From Oscillospiraceae bacterium (GTDB taxonomy: Bacteria; Bacillota; Clostridia; Oscillospirales; Acutalibacteraceae), in the NCBI GenBank assembly GCA_031290595.1, contig JAITNG010000206.1:1-37824 (forward strand): DNA of 37,824 nt. The letters are read 5' to 3'. Numbering within the stretch: the stretch's first letter is position 1; each line of letters begins with the position of its first letter. Shown piece by piece: positions 1 through 8,547 of the stretch. The notes under the pieces are model-generated. The model ran no database searches. It was not told the DNA's origin and was given only the letters and a program-made list of their open reading frames with translations. The translations under genes were made by a program, and so were the position numbers.

Positions 1-569
1 ACGTTTTCGATGCGCAGGTTTTTATCCACGGCGTGGATGGTCATTTCGGTTTCAATTTCAAAGCCCGTGGAAAGCACAGGGAAGCTCTTGACGAACGCGT
101 GGCTGAACGCCCGCATCCCGGTCAGGATGTCTTTGACGTCGCTGCGGAAGAACAGGTTGATGCTCTTGCGCACCAAAACATTGCCGGAATTGTGGAACCG
201 GCGCTTGTTTTCGGTGAAATAGGTGGAAGAAAGCCGGTCGCCCACCACCATATCGGCCTGGCGTTCGCGCACAAGGCGCACCATTTCCGGCGCGGAATCG
301 GCGGGGTAGGTGTCGTCCCCGTCCGTCATGAGGTAGACCTCGGCTTCCACTTCGCGGAACATGCGGCGGATCACATTGCCCTTGCCCTGGCTGTATTCGT
401 GGCGCACAACGGCGCCCGCGGCTGCGGCCAGCTCCGCTGTGCCGTCGCTGGAATTGTTGTCGTAAACATAGATCACAGCCTCCGGCAGCGCGGCGCGGTA
501 ATCCTTGACCACGCGCTCCACGGTGAGGGCTTCGTTGTAGCAGGGGATCAGGACGGCGAGTTTATCCAT
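1..569 (-). CDS. GT2-family glycosyltransferase (dolichyl-phosphate-mannose-synthase-like), N-terminal part; 3' end lies beyond the left edge
   Basis: Minus-strand translation begins MDKLAVLIPCYNEALTVERVVKDYRAALPEAVIYVYDNNSSDGT...MTDGDDTYPAD...GDRLSSTYF; typical GT2 nucleotide-sugar and DxD-type motifs; 8-bp overlap with the upstream gene. Confidence 0.9.
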   Translation of the reverse strand, partial: MDKLAVLIPCYNEALTVERVVKDYRAALPEAVIYVYDNNSSDGTAELAAAAGAVVRHEYSQGKGNVIRRMFREVEAEVYLMTDGDDTYPADSAPEMVRLVRERQADMVVGDRLSSTYFTENKRRFHNSGNVLVRKSINLFFRSDVKDILTGMRAFSHAFVKSFPVLSTGFEIETEMTIHAVDKNLRIEN

Positions 570-1848
570 GGGATGACCTCCTTTTCAGTTTTGGGATTGC
601 GGCGGATACACAGTAGAACAACGCGCACAGTAGCGCGAGCAGCGCAATCAACTGGTTGCGGTAGGTGAACCAATAATGGACGTAGGAATGGTTCAGCACC
701 GCCAAATACCAGGCATAGGGCAGCAGCGCCAGCGAAAACACCGGCAGCGCCTGTAGGGCGCGGCGCCGCGCTTCCCGCCGCAGCAGGCAGAGCAGCAGCA
801 CAGCGGCAAGCACCACCGCCAGGGCAATCAGCAGCCTTGTGTGCATGAAAACACGCGCATTTTCGCCAAGCGCATCGAAGCGCCCCAATGCGGGTGCGGC
901 GTCCTTTGCACGGTCATTGCTCACGCGCAAAAATATGCGATCCAGGCCATCGCGGAATTGGTTGCGGTGCAAAACCAGGCTTGCTATCCCCCATTTCGCC
1001 AGCCACAGCCCCACATAACCGGCTGCCCAGGCAACGCCGCCTTTGATCATAAAGAGGAAGTTTTGCCACAGCGAAGGGGCGGGCGCATCCTTTTCTGTGC
1101 GCAGACGCACGAGCAGTAGGAAAACCAGGGGAACCCCCAGGGTGAGCAGCGGCGTTGTGAGCAGATCCAGGAAGACCGTGAACGCGCCTACTATGAAGAA
1201 GCCGTAGGGCATTCGCCGGGCAAACCAGGGCTTTTGGCAAAAGTGCAGCGCGGCAATCACCGCCAGCTGCATGGTGATGAACATCGAGCTATATTGCAGC
1301 GAAAACGGCACATACAGGAACCCGACCGCAGCGAGCGTTATGGCATAGATCACCGCATTGCCCGTGCCCAGGCGCTTGTTGACCAGCGACAGCGCGGCGG
1401 CCAGCAGGGCAAGCTGCAACATCCCCAAAAGCCAGCGGATCATCGGCAGGTGCACCACCGCCAGCAACGGCCGCAGCGCCACCTGGTACCCATGCCAATA
1501 GCGGGCATAGATCGGCACCATCGCCCGGCGGAGCAGCGAGGTTCCTTCTTCCGCCGTGGCCATTTCCAGCATCAGGTCATCGGTGAAGGAATCCATCAGA
1601 ATGACGTGATCATCCCGCAAGCGGTATTTCATGCCCGCACCTGCATAGAAGCGCGTTTGATAGTAGCCCCTCCGCGAGGGCGCATTGCCGTTTTCCTTGG
1701 CCAGAACCTTACGCGAAAATGCCGCGTTCTGTGCAATCCACCGGTTTGGGATTGCATAGGCGGCGACCATCAGCCCGGTGAAGAGAACCGTCAGGCCAAG
1801 GAAGAGCAAAAGCCACCCCCTAACCAGACGCAGGAACTGTTTCATCAT
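562..1848 (-). CDS. Polytopic membrane protein, tandem paralog 1 (possible GT-C-like glycosyltransferase or uncharacterised)
   Basis: Begins MMKQFLRLVRGWLLLFLGLTVLFTGLMVAAYAIPNRWIAQ; motifs YARYWHGYQ and HYWFTYRNQ shared with three neighbours; many hydrophobic segments; AAAGGAGA RBS. Confidence 0.8.
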   Translation of the reverse strand: MMKQFLRLVRGWLLLFLGLTVLFTGLMVAAYAIPNRWIAQNAAFSRKVLAKENGNAPSRRGYYQTRFYAGAGMKYRLRDDHVILMDSFTDDLMLEMATAEEGTSLLRRAMVPIYARYWHGYQVALRPLLAVVHLPMIRWLLGMLQLALLAAALSLVNKRLGTGNAVIYAITLAAVGFLYVPFSLQYSSMFITMQLAVIAALHFCQKPWFARRMPYGFFIVGAFTVFLDLLTTPLLTLGVPLVFLLLVRLRTEKDAPAPSLWQNFLFMIKGGVAWAAGYVGLWLAKWGIASLVLHRNQFRDGLDRIFLRVSNDRAKDAAPALGRFDALGENARVFMHTRLLIALAVVLAAVLLLCLLRREARRRALQALPVFSLALLPYAWYLAVLNHSYVHYWFTYRNQLIALLALLCALFYCVSAAIPKLKRRSSHG

Positions 1849-3070
1849 GCAATTCTCCTTTCTTTGGCAAACATGCGCACAGCAGCGCGAACACCAGCAC
1901 CGCCAGGTTGCGGTACGTGAACCAGTAGTGGATCGTCGTGTGCTGCCCCAGCGCAAACATCCAAAGCAAAGGCAGCAACGCCGCAAGTTTTAGCTGTGTT
2001 GCAAGGGGCTTGGCGCATTTTCTGCCCTTCCTCCGGGCGTAAATGGCCAGACCCGCCAGCAACAGGAAGAAAAGCAGCAGCTCCGGCACGCCAATCGAAA
2101 ACAATGCCTTCAGGGGGGCGACGAAGCGGCTCAAAATGCCCGTTGCGCGCCACTGCTGGAGCTGCGCGTCTTCGCCCAGATCAATGCGGATGTAACCTTC
2201 GCTGCTTGCGCCGGTGCGGAAGAGGATCTGTTCGATGGAAATCCTGATCTCGTTGCGGCGCAGCACAAGGGAGGCGATGCACCACTTGGCAAACCAGAGC
2301 GCGGTATACCCCGCGCCCCAGGCGGCTGAAACGCCCAGCACCGGCAGAACGCCTTTCGGCGGTTCTGGTTCCTTTGCCCGGAGCAAAAGCAGAAGCACCA
2401 GCGGGACGCCCAGGGTGACGACGGGCGCGGTCAAAAGATCAACAAACACGGTGAACGCGCCGATGCAAAAGAAGAACTGCGGGATGCGCCGCCGGAACCA
2501 CGGTTTATCATAGAGCAACAGGAGCAGGTTTGCGGCGGGCAGCAGAATCAAAAACACGCCGGAATACTGGAACAGCAGCGGCACGGCGGCATAGCCCGCC
2601 AGCGCGAGTGCAAGCGCAAGGCAGATGGCGTAGCGCAGCCCCAGCCGTTTGGCCAGCAGCGCCAGCAAGCTCAGCAGCAGCGCGGCCTGGAGGAGGGCGT
2701 TCCCCCAGCGGATTTGCCGGAGGGAACCAACCGCCAGCGCCGGGCGGAGGTACGCCTGGTACCCGTGCCAATAGCGGGCATAATGCGGCACCATCGCGCG
2801 GGTGAAAATCCCCTCGTCCGCTTCGCGCAGGGCGTAGCCATACATGCGCTTTTCGGTGCCGTAATCCAGAATAATGGCGCGGCTGCCGAGCTTGATCCTG
2901 TTGCCCGCCTTATCTTCCGCCCGCAGGGTTTGCAGGGCGGCGTTTGTGCTCTGCGCAATCCACCGGTCCGGGATCGCGTAAGCGGCGACCATCAACCCGG
3001 TGAAGAGGATCACCAAACCCAGGAAGAGCAAAAGCCAGCGGGTTGCCAGGCGAAGGATGCGTTTCATCAT
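1820..3070 (-). CDS. Polytopic membrane protein, tandem paralog 2
   Basis: Begins MMKRILRLATRWLLLFLGLVILFTGLMVAAYAIPDRWIAQ; YARYWHGYQAYLRPALAVG and HYWFTYRNLAVLVFALL motifs; start overlaps the stop of paralog 3 by 4 bp. Confidence 0.8.
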   Translation of the reverse strand: MMKRILRLATRWLLLFLGLVILFTGLMVAAYAIPDRWIAQSTNAALQTLRAEDKAGNRIKLGSRAIILDYGTEKRMYGYALREADEGIFTRAMVPHYARYWHGYQAYLRPALAVGSLRQIRWGNALLQAALLLSLLALLAKRLGLRYAICLALALALAGYAAVPLLFQYSGVFLILLPAANLLLLLYDKPWFRRRIPQFFFCIGAFTVFVDLLTAPVVTLGVPLVLLLLLRAKEPEPPKGVLPVLGVSAAWGAGYTALWFAKWCIASLVLRRNEIRISIEQILFRTGASSEGYIRIDLGEDAQLQQWRATGILSRFVAPLKALFSIGVPELLLFFLLLAGLAIYARRKGRKCAKPLATQLKLAALLPLLWMFALGQHTTIHYWFTYRNLAVLVFALLCACLPKKGELHDETVPASG

Positions 3071-4290
3071 GCATTTCTCTTTTCTTTGGCAAAGCCCCAT
3101 AGGCACCCCATCGCCGCCAGCAGCGCAAACACGCTGACCTGGAGGTTGCGATAGGTGAAGTAGTAATGAATGACGGTTTGATTCCCCAGCACTGCCAGCC
3201 AAATGAAGGGGATTGCCGCAACAGCGCAAAACGGCAAGAGCTGCGAAACAACAAACCCGGCCTTGCGGGCACGGATGAGCAGGTAAACCCCTGCCGCCAA
3301 AATGCAAACAACTGCAACCGGCAACGCCCGTTTATCCACTATCAGGTCAACGGAACGAAAAAGCGCTATCGCCCGCGCACCCAAGCCGTTCATTTCCGGC
3401 AAGTCATAATTTTCCGGGCTAGTGCTTTCCACCCCAGCGCGAAATAAGACCTGCTGAACGGCTTCACCAACCGCATTGGTGCGCAAAACAGCACTGGCAG
3501 CCACCCATTTGGCCGCCCACAGGGAAGCGTACCCGCTACCCCAGGCCAATCCCTGCCAAAAGATGGCTTTGAATCCGCCAACGGTTGTTTCCTGCCCGTC
3601 GCGCCGACGCAGCAGCAGGAGAATCACCAACGGTATGCCAAGCGTCAGAATGGGCGCCGTCAAAAAATCAATGAAGACCGTTATTGCGCCCACAACAAAG
3701 AAGAACTGTGGCAACCGCTTTCGGAACCAGGGTTTATCATAAAGCGACAGCAACAGAATCGTGCTAACCAGCATGATGAGAAAGACGCTCGAAAACTGGA
3801 AGGAGAAGGGGACGACAACCCAACAAACCGACGCCAGCGAAATACCGAATAGCGCGGCAAAAACGGTGTGCAACCGTTTGGCCAGCAGCGCGGCGAGGAT
3901 ACAAAGCAGCGTGATTTGCGCAACGGCGTTCCATTGGCGTAGCCGTGCGTAATCCCCCAACACCAGCGCCGGGCGGAGGTAAACCTGGTACCCGTGCCAA
4001 TAGCGGGTGTAGCTTGGCACCATCGCGCCGCGCAGCAGGGGTTCCTCCCCCCGCAGAGCGAGTTCCAGCATCCAACGATCCGTAAAGTGATCCATCCTCA
4101 CATCGGAAGCGCCGACATGCATGTAGCGATTAAAGCCTTCGCTTTCCAGCATTTCGATGGAATTTGCTGTGTTCTGCGCAATCCACCGGTCCGGGATCGC
4201 GTAAGCGGCGACCATCAACCCGGTGAAGAGGATCGCCAGACTGAGGAAAAGCAAAAGCCAGCGGCTTGACAGGCGAAAAATGTGTGTCAT
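3067..4290 (-). CDS. Polytopic membrane protein, tandem paralog 3
   Basis: Begins MTHIFRLSSRWLLLFLSLAILFTGLMVAAYAIPDRWIAQ; YTRYWHGYQVYLRPALVLG and HYYFTYRNLQVSVFALL motifs; 4-bp overlap with paralog 4. Confidence 0.8.
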   Translation of the reverse strand: MTHIFRLSSRWLLLFLSLAILFTGLMVAAYAIPDRWIAQNTANSIEMLESEGFNRYMHVGASDVRMDHFTDRWMLELALRGEEPLLRGAMVPSYTRYWHGYQVYLRPALVLGDYARLRQWNAVAQITLLCILAALLAKRLHTVFAALFGISLASVCWVVVPFSFQFSSVFLIMLVSTILLLSLYDKPWFRKRLPQFFFVVGAITVFIDFLTAPILTLGIPLVILLLLRRRDGQETTVGGFKAIFWQGLAWGSGYASLWAAKWVAASAVLRTNAVGEAVQQVLFRAGVESTSPENYDLPEMNGLGARAIALFRSVDLIVDKRALPVAVVCILAAGVYLLIRARKAGFVVSQLLPFCAVAAIPFIWLAVLGNQTVIHYYFTYRNLQVSVFALLAAMGCLWGFAKEKRNA

Positions 4291-5582
4291 GACGGATCCT
4301 TCTCCTTCTCCTTCTTTTTCACCTGCAACCAAAAGCAACACGGCAAACACAGCAGCGCGAAGCCTGTAGGTAGCAGGTTGCGGTAGGTGAACCAGTTGTG
4401 GATTGCCGTGTGCTGCCCCAGGAGCAGGAGCCAGAGCGGGGCGATGAGCGCCACGGCCAACAGCGGCGCGGCGTCGGGGATTGCGTTGCGGGCGCGGCGG
4501 CTGAGCAGGCAGGCCACCAGGCTCGCCGCCAGCACGGCGGCCACAAAGAGCGAAAGCCAGTTCAGCTCCATCCAGGTTTCGATGGCGCTGCGGAAGGCCG
4601 CAAAGCGGTCGAGGTTTTCATAATCCCCCCAGGTCTGCAAATCCGCGTTTTCCCCCATGCTGATGTAGATGTATCCATCCGCGCTGGTGCCGGTGCGGAA
4701 GAGGATCTGCCGCAGGGAAATCAGGATCTCATTGCGGTGCAGCACGACGCTGGCCATCAGCCACTTGCTGAACCAGAGCGCGACATAGCCCGCCGCCCAG
4801 GCGACCCCGTTGCCAATCAGGGCAAGGAAGCTGCGCAGCGGGTGTTCGTTTTTCCCCCGCGCCCGGAGCAAAAGCAGCAGCGCCAGCGGCACGCCCAGGG
4901 TGATGACGGGCGCGGTGAGCAGATCGGTGAACACCGTGACCGCGCCGGTGATGAAGAAGAACTGTGGCATTCGCGCCTGGAACCACGGCTTTTCGCACAG
5001 CGCGAGCAGCGCGATGGAAGCCGCCAGCATTACCAAAAACACGCCGGAAAACTGGAAGGAATACGGCACGACCAAATAATCCACCAGCGCCAGCGATGCG
5101 CCGAAGCACACGGCAAACACCGGGTGCAGCCGCTTGGCCAGCAACGCCGCCAACAGGCAGATGGCCGCATATTGCACCAGGGTGTTGACCCAGCGCAAAT
5201 CCTGCAAATTGCCCAGCGCCAGCGCCGGGCGCAGATACACCTGGTAGCCGTGCCAATAGCGGGCGTAATGCTCCACCTGCGCCGTGCGGATCACGCCGAC
5301 GCCCTCCTCCCGCTCCGCAAGGGTGAGCATCAGCTTGTCGGTGTAATAATCCATCAAAATGCCTTTGCCAAAGGGGAGCTGGGGGTTTAGGCTATCGGAT
5401 GCTTCCAGCAACGCCCGCGAGGCCTGCAAATTCGCGTCAATCTTGCTTTGCGGCACCGCATAGGCCGCCGTGATCAAAACAAAAAAGACGATGGTCAGCA
5501 CCGCAAAAAGGCAAAGGAATTCCACAGCATGCCGCAGCAGCCGGGGGAAAATTTTTTTACATGCGTCTTTGAATTTGTTCAA
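4287..5582 (-). CDS. Polytopic membrane protein, tandem paralog 4 (first in the array; likely TTG start)
   Basis: LNKFKDACKKIFPRLLRHAVEFLCLFAVLTIVFFVLITAAYAVPQSKI...HYARYWHGYQVYLRPALALG...HNWFTYRNLLPTGFALL. The ORF runs open upstream to 5690 into leuB; a TTG at 5582 preceded by GGGGAAG is the probable start. Confidence 0.75.
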   Translation of the reverse strand: MNKFKDACKKIFPRLLRHAVEFLCLFAVLTIVFFVLITAAYAVPQSKIDANLQASRALLEASDSLNPQLPFGKGILMDYYTDKLMLTLAEREEGVGVIRTAQVEHYARYWHGYQVYLRPALALGNLQDLRWVNTLVQYAAICLLAALLAKRLHPVFAVCFGASLALVDYLVVPYSFQFSGVFLVMLAASIALLALCEKPWFQARMPQFFFITGAVTVFTDLLTAPVITLGVPLALLLLLRARGKNEHPLRSFLALIGNGVAWAAGYVALWFSKWLMASVVLHRNEILISLRQILFRTGTSADGYIYISMGENADLQTWGDYENLDRFAAFRSAIETWMELNWLSLFVAAVLAASLVACLLSRRARNAIPDAAPLLAVALIAPLWLLLLGQHTAIHNWFTYRNLLPTGFALLCLPCCFWLQVKKKEKEKDPS

Positions 5583-5617
5583 TATACTTCCCCTTTTTGG
5601 CGGCTGCGCCGCAATAA

Positions 5618-6709
5618 TCAGCCGTTCAACGCCGCCGCCACCGCGTCGCCCATGGCGGCTGTGCCGCATTTTTCGTAGCCTTGCTGCCAAATATCCGGCG
5701 TGCGCTTTTCGGCCAGCACGCGGTTGACGGCGGCTTCAATTGCATCGGCGGCGGCGGGTTCGCCCAGGGTGTAGCGCAGCAGCATTGCGCCGGAAAGGAT
5801 CGTCGCCAGGGGGTTCGCCACGCCCTGCCCGGCAATATCCGGCGCGGAGCCGTGGATGGGTTCATAAAGGCCAAAGCTGCCGCCGCCGTTGCTGCTGTCG
5901 CCCAGGCTCGCCGAAGCCAGCATCCCGATGGAGCCGCTGATCATCGACGCTTCATCCGAAAGAATATCGCCAAACAGGTTGGAAGTGACAATCACATCAA
6001 ACTGGCCGGGGTTGCGCACCAGCTGCATGGCGCAGTTATCCACATACATGTGGCTCAGTGCAACGCCGGGGTATTCCCTCGCCAGGCGGTTCACCGTTTC
6101 GCGCCACAGGCGGGAAGATTCCAGCACGTTGGCCTTATCCACGCTGCAAAGCCGCCCGCTCCGCTGCTGCGCAAGGGTGAAGCCCACGCGGGCAATGCGC
6201 TCAATTTCCGGCACGGTGTAGCTTTCGGTGTCATATGCGCCAGGCACGCCGCCTTCTTCCCGGCGGCCGCGCGCGCCAAAATAGATGCCGCCCGTGAGTT
6301 CCCGCACCACCATAATATCCAGGCCTTCGCCGATGATGTCTTCGCGGATCGGCGAAGCGCCGCGCAGCGGTTCAAAGATTTTGGCCGGGCGCAGGTTGGC
6401 ATAAAGCCCCAGCGCGGCGCGGATGCCGAGCAGCCCGGCTTCCGGGCGCAGGTGACCGGGCAGGGTATCCCACTTGACGCCGCCGACTGCGCCAAGCAGC
6501 ACAGCGTCGCCGGCTTTGCAGATGCGCACGGTTTCATCCGGCAGCGGCACGCCCGTCGCATCGATGGCGCAGCCGCCCATCAGGCAGGACTGGTAGGCAA
6601 AGCCAAAGCCAAAGCGTGCGCCAACACGGTCAAGTACCTTGATGCACTCGTCCACAATTTCGGGGCCGATGCCATCGCCTTTCATCACAGCAAGTTGGTA
6701 GGTCTTCAT
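5618..6709 (-). CDS. leuB: 3-isopropylmalate dehydrogenase
   Basis: [21 protein letters not shown]...[27 protein letters not shown]...[25 protein letters not shown]; diagnostic LeuB signature. Confidence 0.97.
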   Translation of the reverse strand: MKTYQLAVMKGDGIGPEIVDECIKVLDRVGARFGFGFAYQSCLMGGCAIDATGVPLPDETVRICKAGDAVLLGAVGGVKWDTLPGHLRPEAGLLGIRAALGLYANLRPAKIFEPLRGASPIREDIIGEGLDIMVVRELTGGIYFGARGRREEGGVPGAYDTESYTVPEIERIARVGFTLAQQRSGRLCSVDKANVLESSRLWRETVNRLAREYPGVALSHMYVDNCAMQLVRNPGQFDVIVTSNLFGDILSDEASMISGSIGMLASASLGDSSNGGGSFGLYEPIHGSAPDIAGQGVANPLATILSGAMLLRYTLGEPAAADAIEAAVNRVLAEKRTPDIWQQGYEKCGTAAMGDAVAAALNG

Positions 6710-6778
6710 ACAGGGTTCCTTCTCTCTCTAGTTTGATATATCAGCCGCTTTCGCCTCACACGTCTTATATTTAAAAGA

Positions 6779-6807
6779 ATTATACCATGAACCGGCAAGG
6801 AATGCAA
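6779..6807 (-). promoter_or_regulatory. Sigma-A-type promoter for the leuB/membrane-protein operon
   Basis: On the minus strand TTGCAT, 17-nt spacer, TATAAT, upstream of leuB. Confidence 0.6.
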
Positions 6808-6819
6808 CCGCATTTTTAC

Positions 6820-6848
6820 TTGACACATCCGCCAAAATGCATTACAAT
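6820..6848 (+). promoter_or_regulatory. Sigma-A-type promoter for rnpB
   Basis: TTGACA, 17-nt spacer, TACAAT, about 7 nt upstream of the rnpB P1 helix. Confidence 0.75.
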
Positions 6849-6852
6849 AGAG

Positions 6853-7268
6853 TTGTGAGTCGGCTGGGCAGTCGCGCGCGGGTCAAACCGCGTGAGGAAA
6901 GTCCGAGCTCCGCAGAGCAGGATAACGGCTAACGGCCGCCGAGGGTGACCTTAGGGAAAGTGCAACAGAGATATACCGCCAGTTATTTGCTTTCTTGTTG
7001 GTTAGCGGGTCTAGCATCTACTATCTAACATCTAGCATCTAACTTGGTAAGGGTGGAAAGGCGAGGTAAGAGCTCACCGACGCTGCGGGGGACCGTGGCG
7101 CCCTGTAAACCCTATCCGGAGCAACACCGACCGGGGACGCGTGTTAAAAGCGCAGCGCTTGCTCGGCGCATTCCCCAACGGGTGGCAGGACCGCGCCAGC
7201 AATGGCACGGCAAGAAAGATGATTGTCTTCAACGACAGAACTCGGCTTATACGCCGACTCACACCAAC
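6853..7268 (+). ncRNA. rnpB: RNase P RNA
   Basis: GAGGAAAGTCCGAGCTCC, AGGGAAAGTGCAACAGAGATATACCGCC, GGTAAGGGTGGAAAGGCGAGGTAAGAGCTCACCG and ACAGAACTCGGCTTATACGCCGACTCACA; P1 arms TGTGAGTCGGC/GCCGACTCACA pair. Confidence 0.97.
7011..7045 (+). repeat. Five 7-bp tandem repeats (CTARCAT-like) inside the P12 region of rnpB
   Basis: ctagcat-ctactat-ctaacat-ctagcat-ctaactt read contiguously. Confidence 0.9.
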
Positions 7269-7324
7269 TTGGAGTTCTGCTGCAAATTTCGCTGTATTCC
7301 CAATCCGCCTCCCCTGCATATAAT

Positions 7325-7363
7325 AAATTAAGCGACACGGCAAACACGGCGCTTAATTTTTTT
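7325..7363 (+). terminator. Rho-independent terminator downstream of rnpB
   Basis: AAATTAAGCG ... CGCTTAATTT stem followed by a T run. Confidence 0.7.
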
Positions 7364-7381
7364 GAGGGGGATGTGATTCCT

Positions 7382-7732
7382 GTGTTCAACGTGATCCTGT
7401 ATGGTCTGCTGATTTTCTTTTTGCTGCTGGGCATTGTTGCAAGCGTATACCTGCTGATGATGCGGCTGCTGCACCCGCGGGCGGCGGGGCGCTTTGTGGT
7501 TGTGATCCCCGGCGGGGCGGATGAAGAGGACATGGCGTCGCTGCTCTGCGCGGCGCGGATGCGCCTGGGGCTGCTGGGCGACGTCGCCCGCAGCGAGGTA
7601 ATTGCCCTGGATTGCGGTCTGCCCGCAGCCAGCCGCCGCCAATGCGAAGCCCTTTGCCGCGAGATGGAGCAGATCCGCCTGTGCACCCCCCGGGAATTGT
7701 TAGATGCGCTGAATTTTGGTAACACGGAGTAG
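7382..7732 (+). CDS. Small membrane-anchored protein of unknown function
   Basis: MFNVILYGLLIFFLLLGIVASVYLLMMRLLHPRAAGRFVVVIPGGADEEDMASLL...; GTG start with GAGGGGG upstream; the ORF-track extension to 7223 runs into rnpB. Confidence 0.7.
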   Translation: MFNVILYGLLIFFLLLGIVASVYLLMMRLLHPRAAGRFVVVIPGGADEEDMASLLCAARMRLGLLGDVARSEVIALDCGLPAASRRQCEALCREMEQIRLCTPRELLDALNFGNTE

Positions 7733-7744
7733 CCAGCAAATGCC

Positions 7745-8470
7745 ATGAAAAACCAATCTGCCGCTTTGCGCCGCCTGCTCCTCCTTTGGGAGCGGGCGCT
7801 GTTTTGGATTTTCCCCCGGCGCTGCGCCTGGTGCGGCGGCGTAACGGAGCCGGATTGCGCCCTGTGCACCGATTGCGCGGTGGCGGGCGAAGGCGCTCTT
7901 TCCTCCGCTTTGGCGGATGCCGTGCGCGTCTTCAGTTGCTACCAATACCGCAGCCCGGCCAGGCGGCAGTTTTCGCAGCTGAAGTTCTATGGCAAGCGGG
8001 GGCTTGCGCCCTCCCTTGGCCGCACCATGGCCGAATGTCTACGGCAAAGCGCCGCGCCCCAATTTGACGGCAAAACCAACGACTGGCTGGTCACAGCCGT
8101 GCCGATGACGCAAACGCAGCAGCGTGCGCGCAAGTATAACCAGAGCTTGCTGCTGGCGCGGGCGGTTGCGCGGCAGCTGGGGGCGCAGTTCGCGCCCAAC
8201 CTGCTGCAAAAAACGCGTGAAACCGGCACCCAGCACGGCTTGCCCGCCCGTGCGCGTAAAGCCAATGTGGCAGATGCATTTTCTGTTGGCGAACCAAATG
8301 CCGCCCGCGGCCGCCGCGTTGTGCTTTGCGACGACGTCGTCACCACCGGCGCAACGCTGCGCGTGTGCGCAGATGCACTCCGCGCGGCGGGCGCTGCCGA
8401 AGTGATCTGCCTGACCCTTTTGCAAACCGTGCAAACGTATGATATTGCGACCCACATCCGGCCATCCTAA
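7745..8470 (+). CDS. comF: ComF-family phosphoribosyltransferase-like protein
   Basis: CAWCGG...CALCTDC zinc-binding N-terminus, LVTAVPMTQTQQRARKYNQSLLLARAVA and VVLCDDVVTTGATLR (PRPP-binding) motifs. Confidence 0.92.
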   Translation: MKNQSAALRRLLLLWERALFWIFPRRCAWCGGVTEPDCALCTDCAVAGEGALSSALADAVRVFSCYQYRSPARRQFSQLKFYGKRGLAPSLGRTMAECLRQSAAPQFDGKTNDWLVTAVPMTQTQQRARKYNQSLLLARAVARQLGAQFAPNLLQKTRETGTQHGLPARARKANVADAFSVGEPNAARGRRVVLCDDVVTTGATLRVCADALRAAGAAEVICLTLLQTVQTYDIATHIRPS

Positions 8471-8547
8471 CAACAGCGGGGATACAGCCGGCAGTTTGAT
8501 TATTTTGTTGTGTGTTATTAAAGAGCATCGGAAGGAGCCATCGAAAA

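Noticed and set aside
4398-5390. 330-aa plus-strand ORF opposite paralog 4, and 5681-6736 opposite leuB
   Set aside because: Antisense shadow ORFs with low-complexity Gln/Arg/His/Ala content.
7223-7381. N-terminal extension of the 169-aa ORF
   Set aside because: Overlaps the 3' end of rnpB and its terminator; a GTG at 7382 with RBS is the better start.
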